A stretch of 47,291 bases of DNA from Ichthyophthirius multifiliis (lineage: Eukaryota; Ciliophora; Oligohymenophorea; Hymenostomatida): NCBI RefSeq assembly GCF_000220395.1, contig NW_004085891.1:1-47291 (forward strand). The letters are read 5' to 3'. The notes under the pieces were generated by a model, which did not search any database, was not told the origin of the DNA, and saw nothing but the letters and a program-made list of their open reading frames with translations. Both the position numbers and the translations under genes were made by a program. Shown here one piece after another: positions 37,585 through 47,291 of the stretch. The first letter of the stretch is position 1. The number at the start of each line of letters is the position of its first letter.

Positions 37585-39810
37585 TCATTTTTAAGGTTTT
37601 TTTGGTGTTCTTTTTTTAGATTATACATCCTCCGAAGGCACATATTAACTATCTGACTTTTTTTATTTTTTCTTTTATTATTTTTATTCAGTAGATTTTG
37701 ATAATTCATTTTATTTCTTTTTTGGAACTTCATTTAATTCTTATTATTATTAAATTTATTGGTTTTATTATTCTCTTTCTTTTTGTTATGCTTAAAATTA
37801 CTAGGCCTGTTACTTCTCTTATTATTATTATTTATTCAATAAAATTTATTCTCTCATTTATTTTTCTCTTTATTATATTTCTTTTTCCTGGTTCTCTTTT
37901 TATTATCTTTGTTTTTCAAGCATTTCTTTTTCTTATCTTTCTTTATCTTACTTTTCTTTTTCTTGTTATTGTTATTATATTTTTAAATCTATTTCTTTTT
38001 ATTATCTTTCTATTTCTTTCCTCTCTTTTTCAAGTTTTTCTTGTTCTTATCTTTCTCTTTACTCTTTTTCTATTTATTACTTTTCCATTTGTTATCTTTA
38101 TATCTCTCTTTCTTGTCTTTCTTATATTTCTTCCACTTATTTTTCCATTTCAACTTTTTTTCTTTCTTATTTTTCTTTTTCTTGTCTTTCCTTTTCTTAA
38201 TTTTCTTTTTCAAGTCTTTCTCTATATTATTTTTCTTGTTATTAATTATTCGAAAAATCTTTTTGTTTTTTATTTTTTTCAGATTTATCTTAATTTATTT
38301 ATTAATTATTTGGTTAATTCTACTTAGGGATAGCAAAATACTTTTATTTAAGTAAACTTTCTTATTAAGTTTATTCTTAATTTAACTCTTCAACTGCATA
38401 CTACTTAAAATTATTAAAATTAGGAGGAAAAATATAATAAGGACTACCCCAAATTGCATATTTATAATAGATTTTATTCAAATACTGATAAAAATAATTC
38501 CAATAATAAGATCTTAAATAAGAAATATGTTTTCCTTCCTAATCAATCAAATTATTAATGTATTTCCCATTTACTAAATCCTAGGAAGCAACAGTAATTT
38601 GGTTTTTCCCAATATAAACAGGTGTTTTGGAATATCCATTATAAATACTTAGAGGAGGCAAGTTTTTGAGACTTCTCATTACATTATGACATACAATATT
38701 AGCTTATTATTATGAAGCAAAAAAGCTTTTTACAATAGGAATATCTGTAATATCTCCAAAAGCAAAAATATCTTTATTTTAAGTATGTTGAAGTGTATAT
38801 TAATTAACATGCAATAATCCTTATTCATTAGTAAGGCCTGCCTCTTTTAAAAACTAATGTGATTTTTAAGGGATTAATAAATACATATTGTCATATGTAT
38901 ATTCTTTTGTTTCACCTTATTAATTAATTGTTGTTAATTTTCTAGAATTTTTGTTAATTTATGTAAGTTTTGTATTATAAATAACTTCAATATTCCTTTT
39001 TAGAATTTGAGTTTTGAAAAGCTAATCTAATTCTTTATTGTATTGACAAAAATTATCATTTGCATTTATTATTTTCAAGTTAATTTTTTTATTTTCTTTT
39101 TTTAATTTATTTTTTATATATTTTTATTATTTATTTGTTTTTTACATCTTTATAATTTTTCTTTCCAATAATCATATGCTACTAAAAAGTTATATTCTTA
39201 AACTTTTTTAAAAAAATATATAAAAATAGAGTATAAAAAAAAAATATTCACCTTCTCCAGTAAAAGGAAAAGGTGGGATATAGAAAAAGCAATCTCCGTA
39301 TTCAAAATTATACCAATATTAAGTGTTTAATTATTTAGAATTATTCTTCAAAATATAAGGCGAAAAAATTGGATGATATGCGTCTTAAATAGCTTCCTAG
39401 AGCCCATTAATTGAATCTAAATCATCCTGCAAAGATGTAGAAACAACAAGCTTTTTATATTTAATAATTCTATTATTTTCGAATTAAATAGTATTATTAG
39501 TAGGATCAATTAATCTTACTTTAATATCATCAGAATGAGGTACATAAGGATTATTAACATATTTGTTATTAATTAAATAGTTTTCTAATTTACAAAATCC
39601 TTATTCGTAAGGAATTGTTAAATGATGCTATTGTCTGTTTGTGGCACTACTAGCTATAAAAACACTTGTATTTCCTTTTGATTAAGAATATATATGACGC
39701 CCTAGAATTACTCCCATATTAGAACCTACTATTATTACATCATATTCTGGAAGTGTTGGAGGATAAACTTTTGCTAAAGATATAGCTCTTTTTGGTATAT
39801 ATTTTAGCAT
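37585..39810 (-). CDS. SQOR-like flavoprotein with long C-terminal coiled coil
   Basis: Exons 39810-39252, 39196-39146 and 39095-37585 (introns 55 and 50 nt) join exactly to 706 residues. The N-terminus MLKYIPKRAISLAKVYPP resembles a mitochondrial leader. FAD-binding sequence YDVIIVGSNMG is at about 23-33. Later come ETKEYTYDNMYLL, HVNQYTLQH and IFAFGDITDIP, aligning with the C-terminal half of sulfide:quinone oxidoreductase (SQOR). The motif holding the second redox Cys in human SQOR (YDGYTSCPLVTG) reads YNGYSKTPVYIG, and the first (PVKCAG) reads PFTGE, so both Cys are absent. From about residue 440 the frame runs on without a stop into about 265 residues rich in Gln/Glu/Lys/Arg (e.g. EKERQEKEKQERKKVEMEKQ), a long coiled coil or single helix, ending KKRTPKKPQK. 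The paralogue at 44788-46589 lacks this tail. Confidence 0.85.
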
Positions 39811-40597
39811 TCTATTTTTAAATTGATTTTTTTATTTTATGAATTATTTTTTTGTAAATCTTTTTTTTATTATTAAAATATAATTTATATACAATCTTAA
39901 TTTTGATTATTTTTATTTCCTTTTTTTTAATATTTTTTAATAAATTAATTTATAAACAAAAATAAATAATAAATAAAAATACTATTTAACAAAAGAATTG
40001 TATATTTTAAAAAAATGAAATTCATAAACAATATAATAAAAAATTTATATTTGTTCTTAAAAAAAAAATATATAATACATTTAATAATTTAAACACAAAA
40101 ATAAAAAAAGCAAAGCAATTAATATTAATCAGATTGAAATAAATAAAATACATTTTTTTTTATACATTTATTATAAGTATATAAAAAAATATAACAATTA
40201 TTATAAAAATAATATTTATTACTAATTCTTTTTAAATAATTATTTTATACTTAAACTAAAGATTGTATATATTTTAATAATAAAATTTTTATTTAATATA
40301 AAATATATGAAAAAATTTTTATTATCTAAAAAATTAGAATAAATTGTTTAAAATTCTCGCGAATATATATTATTTTTTTCAAAAAATTAGAATTTTATTT
40401 TGTCATTAAATATCAATAAATAATTATTTTATAGTATTAATCAAGATAAGAAAGTAAAAAATTTAAATTTTAATGAGAAAAAAAAATATTATAAATTTAA
40501 TTTTAGTTAAAAATAACATATAATTAATTGAACATTTTATACATATATTTTTACTAATAAAAAACATAATTAAATAAATTTTATTTTAATTAAAATC
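39811..40597. other. AT-rich intergenic region
   Basis: Between two minus-strand genes. Only A/T-rich spacer with homopolymers; no coding signal. Confidence 0.6.
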
Positions 40598-41211
40598 TCA
40601 TCCAAACTATATGTTTGATCTACCTCCCTTTTAAAAATTTAAAAATTATAAATTAAAAATAAAAAAATTAATTTTTTTATAATAAATATTTTTTTTTAAA
40701 AAAAAAATATCTAATTTACTGGGGGATTATGAATTTTAACTGAGGTTTTCTAATTATTCTATGGTTAGCTTTATTATTATTATTATTAATATTATTATTA
40801 TTAAAGTTATTCTTATTATAATTATTATTTCTGTTATTATTATAATAATTACTATTATTAAACTTATTATTGGTTGAATTATTATAATTGCTATTATTAT
40901 TAATATTTCTATTAGTTATTTTTTTAGTCTTAACATTAAGAATTATCATATCCCAATTAAAAACTGGAATTACCGCCTGGCATTTAGTGTACTTTAACTG
41001 AAGTTTTTGCATCTTATTATTATTATCCTTAATCATTAAATATATTTTGTTTTTACTATTATTATTATTATTATTATATAGGTTTTTCAGGCTCATATCC
41101 ACCAAATATATTATTAGATACGCCACCAGGAGGATTATTTACCTATTAAAATAAATAAATTATACATATAATTAATAATATTATTACTCTAACGTTTGTT
41201 CTATTATTCAT
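40598..41211 (-). CDS. JUPITER/HN1-like microtubule-associated protein
   Basis: Exons 41211-41188, 41142-40720 and 40627-40598 (introns 45 and 92 nt), all phase 0; 158 residues. The start MNNRTNVR joins VNNPPGGVSNNIFGGYEP, the signature of the JUPITER/HN1 (JPT) family (R.L.PPGGxSx..FG). The motif recurs twice: TSVKVHQMPGGNSSFQLGY in the middle and TSVKIHNPPGGRSNIQFG at the very end. Pure glutamine-rich linkers (TAA repeats) separate the motifs. Drosophila Jupiter decorates microtubules; the role here is inferred. Both introns lie just beside PPGG motifs, the second splitting PP|GG, and are needed to rebuild them, which strongly supports the model. Confidence 0.8.
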
Positions 41212-41337
41212 TTTTTTTTATTTTAAAATATATTTTTATTTATTATATATTTTGATTTATATTTATATTATATTTGTTTATAAAATATTAGCAAAGTAAA
41301 AATATATTTTTAATTATATATAATGTATTTATATTTT

Positions 41338-41388
<51 letters not shown>

Positions 41389-41697
41389 TCAATATTATAT
41401 AAAAATATATTAAAATTTACAATATGTTTTTTAAGAAATATAAATATATATATATATTAATATTTATATTTTTTATAATATTTTTACTTTAATTAAATTT
41501 AATAAATAATATATATTTGCAAATATTTTTTATATAAATTTATTTAAAATATAAATTTTAATAGAAATTTAATATTTTTTCTAAATTATTAATAAAAATT
41601 ATTTATTAATAAATTATTTTAATTTATACAAATAAAAGAAAACAAATCTAATTTTTTTTTAAAAAAAAATCAAACTTTATTTAATAAAAGGATAAAA
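41212..41697. other. divergent intergenic region with AT tract
   Basis: Upstream of both the JUPITER-like gene (minus) and the RasGEF gene (plus), so it should carry two promoters. Contains an (AT) tract at 41341-41381. No motif can be assigned. Confidence 0.6.
41341..41381. repeat. (AT)n microsatellite
   Basis: About twenty perfect AT units in the shared upstream region of two divergent genes. Confidence 0.9.
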
Positions 41698-44032
41698 ATG
41701 AATAAATTAAATGATAAACTATCCCCAGATTCATTTAAAATGTGTTCTTTATTATATTCAACGCCCCATCATGCATAACAGTATTTTAAAGGAGATGATA
41801 GCATCAATAATTAGAATTTTTGTTAAGGAAAAGTAAAAAGATACTCAATGATTTCAGATATGCTTTAACCTTCCATACAACAATTAGAATGCCAATACAA
41901 TTATTGTATATTATATATGTATATTTTATATTAATCATTAAATTTTTGCATTATTATCTTTTGATAATACCAAAAAATATAAATGTATATATATATATTA
42001 CATTTACAAAGTTAAGATGAATTTTTATTAATAAAATATAATAACTTCTTTTTTAGAATGTAAGAAAAAAAAACTCAATTTTTTATTATAAGTATAAATT
42101 AAAAAGAAGTTAAGAAAACGACATAAGAAAACAAAAAAGAAGTTAAGAAAATGACATAAGAAAACAAAAAAGAAGTAATAGTTGTAAATAAAAAAAATAC
42201 TTTTTCTGAACATAATTTAAATCCCAAGTCAAGTAAAAACTTAAAATAATTTTTTAGACATTCCACTTTATAAAAATATTTTGATGCTACGCCTTTTGAT
42301 AAGGAATAACTTGATAAAATAACTTAAATTATATGTATAATAAATCTAATTTTTATAAGGAATATTAATTAATTTTTTTTTTTTAAAAAAAAAAAAAGAA
42401 AAAGATGCAGATTTAATAGAATAGATTATAATTAATTAAATACAAGAAATAATCTAATCATCAACAAATATTCATATATTTATTGATTTATTATTAAAAG
42501 ACTATTAAAAAAAAGAAAACTATACACCATTTTTTAAATCAGAACAAATTCAATAACATTAATCTGAAAATTTTTATATAGAAGGTTAAAAAACTCCATA
42601 AGGAAATAATAATACAGGTTTTATGAATTTTCAAATATCAGATAACATTCAAAAAAAAACATAGGAAAAAGCAATAGAAAAAATAACTTAATAAATCTAA
42701 TAAGTAGATATATCTCTCTCGTTATCTTCTTTAATATTTTGTAATCGTTCTAAAAAATTCAGAAATAATTTTATACTTACTAGTGACTATTTTATAACTC
42801 CTTACAGCTTAGTATTATATTTTATTCATTTTTATTACATTCCTGTACCTTACGGATACACTGAAAGTGAAAAAGAATAGTATAGGAAACGAGAATAAGA
42901 AATAAAAACTAATATTTGGTTATTTTTTAAAGATTTTGTTGAACTGAGATGTAATTATTTGTATTATGATAATATCTTAATTTCCCTTTTATTGAAGTTT
43001 TTTAGAAATATATTACATGATGATTATAAATTCATTCCTTTATATAAAAAAGTGAAAGAAATTCATACAAAATATGAATTTAATAAAATAAAAACTAAAG
43101 AAAAGAAAAGCCCTCTTAATCAGATAAATAAATAAAATTTAGAAATAATAATATTTGAACCAAAACCATTAATATTATATGACTCAGAATAAATAGTAAA
43201 AGTAGCCTGTTATATATACAAGAAATGGCTTTAAAAGTTAAATATAAGCGATTTATTAAATTCAAAAATAAATTAAAGACTATAAAATAAATAATTAACA
43301 AAATATTCATAAAAATTTAATTATACAGTTTATTGGCTAATAAATCTTGTTTTAAGCTAAAAAGATATATAAATAAGGATTAATTATTTAAAAAAATATT
43401 TTGATTTGATTAAATTAGCACACGAATATAAATGCTTTCCTTTTTTACATATTATGCATACTTCAATATATTAAATTTAAATTTTTCTTAAAAAAACTTG
43501 GGATTATTTCCTATAAAGAATTAAGCAGTAAAAAATGAATGGAATTTTCGATTGGGAAATCGAGTTTTTTGAAAATATGTTTAATGATAAGTATGAAGGC
43601 TATTATTTAGAAATAAATAAATTAATCTAATAAAAATCATTAGATTTTGTACCATGTATTAACCCTTATTTATAAGAAATTAATGTTTATGAAAACAAAT
43701 TTAAATAGCAAAAAAAAGAAGGAGAAATTATTGTTCCATGGATTATGCATGAAAGAATAGGAGAAAAACTAAATTAATTACTAGTTTGCTAAAAAAATTG
43801 TTAAGATAAAAATTTTGAAGAAATATACTAAAATTACAAAAATAGCAATTCCGAAGAAGTTTAGATTTGTTTTATTTTTAAAAAACTATGCTTTTAAAAT
43901 ATTAATGATATTCTTTTGTAAAATTAAATTAAATTATAAGATATTGAAATTTTTTTTATTAATAAATCTAATGAAATAGAAAATGATATAAGCCTACCTC
44001 TATGTTCTGGTTTTTAATATAATAATTGCTGA
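41698..44032 (+). CDS. Ras guanine-nucleotide exchange factor (RasGEF/CDC25 domain)
   Basis: Exons 41698-41918, 42057-42334 and 42399-44032 join to 710 residues. Residues about 270-380 fit a RasGEF N-terminal (REM) domain: FRNNFILTSDYFITPYSLVL, then NIWLFFKDFVELRCNYL. Residues about 436-631 fit the CDC25 domain: YTVYWLINLVLSQKDIQIRI, KYFDLIKLAHEYKCFPFLHI, IFLKKTWDYF, then EINKLIQQKSLDFVPCINPY. It should load GTP on a Ras/Rap-type GTPase. The N-terminal part is low complexity and includes a duplicated 11-residue unit (KEVKKTTQENK). The first intron (138 nt) is the least certain: it was chosen because it alone gives phase 2 into the next exon. Confidence 0.8.
42107..42178 (+). repeat. 33-nt tandem duplication in the RasGEF gene
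   Basis: Two near-identical 33-nt units (AAGAAGTTAAGAAAACGACA and so on; one C/T difference) plus a partial third. The length is a multiple of three, so the duplication stays in frame. Confidence 0.85.
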
Positions 44033-44787
44033 TTTTTTTACATATTAAGTTAATTTTTTTATTTTGATTTATAAAAAACATATTTAAATTTTTATATGTA
44101 AATGTATTCTATAAAATAAAATAATATTTTTTTATATTATAATAATTTTAATAGATAATTGAAATTTGTTATTTTTTAAACAAATAATCTAATTAAATTA
44201 TCTTGTTTATTTTTTTCATCTTATTTATTTTCAATATTTAAAAATAATTAATAAAAAACTTCTTATTCGTTATTATCTAAAACATAATTATAAATATAAA
44301 AACTAAATATTAAATTTTTATTTGTTTATTTTTTATAAATCAAATTAATATAAAAAAAAATATAATTTGTTTAAAAAAAAAAAAATTAAATATTTAATTA
44401 ACTTTTTGATTTTGATATTTAAATAATACTAAAATAAAGAAAGAAATTAGATTTATTCATAAAAAAAACACAAAACGTAACAGATATATGAATAATTAAA
44501 TTAAAAATTAAAAAAATATTAAATTATAAAATTTGTTATTGAATATTATATAAATATTTTATTTACTAATAAAATTTATATAAAAAAATATTTATAATAA
44601 ATAAATATATAAATTATATTTTATTTATTTAAAATAAATTAATAAAAAATATAATTAATTAATAGTTTTTATAATAAATAAAATGTATCCAAAATTTAAA
44701 ATATAAAATATATTAAATTAATTTTTAAAATAAATAAAATATTTGATAAATATAAAATAAAAGAAAAAATTAAATATAAATAAAAAA
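44033..44787. other. AT-rich intergenic region
   Basis: Between two plus-strand genes; A/T homopolymers and short AT clusters, nothing else seen. Confidence 0.6.
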
Positions 44788-46589
44788 ATGATTCATTGTT
44801 TAAAAAATATAAAGAAAATAAATATCCATAATTAAATTGTCTATAATTTAGGAGGAAGTAAGAGATAACCTACTCCTAAAGATTTGGACTCCTATGATGT
44901 TGTGTGGGTCGGTTCAAATCTTGGTGGTATTTGCAGGTTTACTTATATTTCTTTAATAATATTATATCAAAATAAAGTTCGCATACTGATAAAGCTGCAC
45001 ACGGCAAATTTAAAATGTTTGTTTGCTTTGATTCACCTGTAAATCAAATTTATCCAGTCCGCATGGTTTATGAATAATAACATGTCAAAAAAAGTGACTA
45101 TGTATAGTTTTCTAAACTCGCAATTAACTAGTAATTATTAACCTATAATTATATATATATATATATATATAATTTAAGATTTACTCCTTCAGAATTAAGT
45201 TCAGTTAAATAAATATTACCTGATGAGAATGCAATTATATTACAAAATGGCAGAAGAATCGGCTATAATCATTTAGTTTTAGCTACAGGAATGAGACATG
45301 ATACTTAGTAAATAAAAGGATTTTGGGATGCTTTAGAACATCCTACTCATCCTGTGTATTCTAATAGAGGTATATTTATAAATATTTATATTTTAATAAA
45401 TTAATTATTAATAATAGACCCTGAATCGTGGAGAGCTAATAATCATAAATATTCAAGTAAATTTAATTTTCGATTTATAAATATATAAATTTATTAATAA
45501 AATAAAAATAGAATACGTTACCAATTATAAACATGGTAATGGATTTTTCTGTATTCCCTAATATCCTTATGCAGGTGAAGTAGAATGTTTCAATTTCTTC
45601 ATTTCTGATGAAATTTGGAAATGGGCTTCTTGCAATGGTGCTCTTTCTCCTAAACGTATTTAATAAATTACTTAATTTTTTTTTGTAAACTAAAATAGAT
45701 AATTTCACTATTATGAATGCAAATGAAAAATTCGTTCATTATTGCGATTCAGCAGACGATTTCATAAAATCAGAACTTTAAAAAAAAGGAGTCAATGTTG
45801 AATATAATTAAAAATTAGTTGGTAATTTATATCTAAATTTTTATTAAAAATAGCATATATATAATAGAAATATCAAAGGATAATTAAATGGCTACATTCT
45901 AAAATTTAAAAACAGGAGAAACAACTGTAAGAGAATATTAAAATTTGTATTCAATAATGCCTACTAAACCTAATGAACCTTTAGTTAATGCTGGATTAAC
46001 AAACTCTAATGGACTTTTAGATGTTAATCATGAAACTTTACAACACAATAAATATAAAAATATTTTTGGTCTTGGAGATTGTTGTGATCTTCCTACTACT
46101 AAAACATTCTGGGCTGGGTGGTATTAAATTGCAGTCGTAAGAAATAACTTGATTAGATCATTATAAGGATAATCTTTAAATGCTCATTATGATGGCTTCT
46201 CTAAGGTTCCTTTATTCACTGGAAATAGTTCTCTTACTTATATTGCTCATTACTATGGAGGTGTTGGAAATTGGTAACATCTTGCACATAAAAATGGAGT
46301 AATCATAATATTTTAATAACAAATATTTATATATATTTATTTTTTCTAAGGGTCCTATTGCTTCTAGAAGATACTCTTATTGGGCTAATAAATAAGCATC
46401 TAAATTCCTTAATTATTATCTTGGCCAAGATTATGGTCCACCTTATCATAAATTTATGAAAAAATTCCCTGTACCTGCAGAAGAGTTTTAAATATATATT
46501 CATTCTTTAATATTTAAAATATATTAAATAGGAAAGATAGTTCGGAAGGACTTTTAAATAAATATTTCCCATTAAAGTCAAGTCATTGA
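44788..46589 (+). CDS. SQOR-like flavoprotein (nine exons)
   Basis: Nine exons: 44788-44936, 44978-45130, 45179-45369, 45418-45456, 45512-45655, 45699-45821, 45868-46298, 46351-46484, 46532-46589. Introns are 41-55 nt and the phases close to 473 residues. FAD site YDVVWVGSNLGG; then HLVLATGM; FQNLKTGETTVREY; VNHETLQHNKYKNIFGLGDC (near-identical in pattern to human SQOR DKETLQHRRYPNVFGIGDC); DLPTTKT; HYDGFSKVPLFTG. As in its paralogue at 37585-39810, the positions of the two redox cysteines are replaced: PYAGE for PVKCAG and FSKVPL for YTSCPL. So sulfide oxidation by the normal trisulfide mechanism looks unlikely, although the FAD scaffold is kept. There is no coiled-coil tail; it ends NKYFPLKSSH. 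Two introns use GTTT donors. Confidence 0.88.
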
Positions 46590-47291
46590 TAAATTAAATC
46601 AAAATAACAAATTATATGTTTTTATTAACTTTTTAAATCTTAAATAATAATATTTTTTTTTATTCTGAAAACAGATATAAATAAAATAATAAATTTTTAG
46701 TTGTTATCATTTATATATAAATTTCTATAGTTTAATATTTAAAATTAATATTATTTAATAATATAATTTTATTTTTATTAATAAATTGAAAAATTTATAA
46801 TTATTTAATAATTTAATAAATATAATAATTTATTATTAATATTATTATATAATAATAATACATGAAAATATTCTATTTTTATAATTTTTATTTTAACTTT
46901 ATATTTTCTTAAATTCACTTATTTATATTTATTTAAATAATTTCTTAGCATAATTTAATTTATCTCTTTTAATAATTAAACATATAAATATATGAATTTT
47001 TTTAATTATAAAATATTTTTTTTTTTTTCTCAAACACACTAATATAATCAAATATATTTTTACTATTTTATTAGTAGAATAAAATTTAACTATTTATTAT
47101 ATAATATTATAAATTTCAAATTAAAATTTTAAAATTTAGTTTATTTTCTTAAAAATTAAAAATATAATAATTAATTTCTATTTATTTATGAATTACTTTT
47201 TAAATAAATACAAAATTCAGAAAATTGATTAAAAAGGCTTTATTAAAACTGACTTTTAGTTTGAAAATAATTTTTAAATAGAATCTAAACT
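46590..47291. other. AT-rich intergenic region at window end
   Basis: No gene start or end recognised in the last 700 nt. A/T-rich with short homopolymers. Confidence 0.55.

Noticed and set aside
37698-38355. Two plus-strand Leu/Phe/Ile-rich open frames that look like membrane proteins
   Set aside because: They are the antisense shadow of the Lys/Glu/Gln-rich coiled coil of the minus-strand flavoprotein.
40716-41126. Asn-rich minus-strand open frame
   Set aside because: It is the wrong frame of the JUPITER-like gene; the TAA repeats read as Asn there and as Gln in the true frame.
1-47291. CRISPR arrays, tRNA or rRNA genes, LTR elements or DNA transposases
   Set aside because: I found no spaced repeats, cloverleaf with T-loop consensus, paired long terminal repeats, or recognisable reverse transcriptase or transposase motif in code 6 on either strand.

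Overview
The window starts with CCCCAA telomere repeats, is extremely AT-rich, and its genes read through only if TAA and TAG encode glutamine and TGA is the sole stop (genetic code 6). Introns are short (35-201 nt, mostly 40-60), AT-rich and GT...AG. This points to the end of a macronuclear chromosome of an oligohymenophorean ciliate of the Tetrahymena/Ichthyophthirius type. Paramecium is unlikely because its telomeres are mixed and its introns shorter. Standard-code ORF calling breaks every gene here, so I re-read both strands with code 6 and placed introns by phase and by homology recalled from memory. No database search was run.

Layout. 1-3631: telomere, then an AT desert holding a hairpin-like repeat. 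3632-15361, plus strand: a single-exon fusion of an ENOSF1-type sugar-acid dehydratase with an N-acetylneuraminate-lyase-type aldolase; a Yos1/IER3IP1 homologue; a DHRS7-like short-chain dehydrogenase; and a complete 8-exon NPHP4 (nephrocystin-4) of 1434 residues. 15834-16400, minus: a small BDP1-like SANT protein (TFIIIB). 17.5-20.3 kb: decayed, tandemly repeated gene-like sequence. 20986-23125, plus: a three-KH RNA-binding protein. 23446-26030, minus: a bZIP factor with possible membrane segments, and an MIT-like protein. 27053-29574, plus: a prominin-like membrane protein. 31473-32090, plus: an ankyrin-repeat protein. 32394-41211, minus: a polytopic membrane protein, a large unrecognised protein with a zinc-ribbon ORF behind it, an SQOR-like flavoprotein carrying a long coiled-coil tail, and a JUPITER/HN1-like protein. 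41698-46589, plus: a RasGEF and a second SQOR-like flavoprotein with nine exons.

The genes form no operon; they are ordinary scattered eukaryotic genes. Possible themes are cilia and cytoskeleton (NPHP4, prominin-like, JUPITER-like, MIT-like), nuclear functions (BDP1, KH protein, bZIP) and metabolism. The most unusual observations are the dehydratase-aldolase fusion, which would put two consecutive steps of a deoxy-sugar-acid breakdown pathway in one polypeptide, and the two SQOR-like paralogues that have both lost the positions of the redox cysteines, one of them extended by about 265 residues of coiled coil. Three otherwise good genes each need a one-nucleotide correction or an unseen junction, two of them at homopolymer runs. 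That suggests residual assembly error rather than decay.
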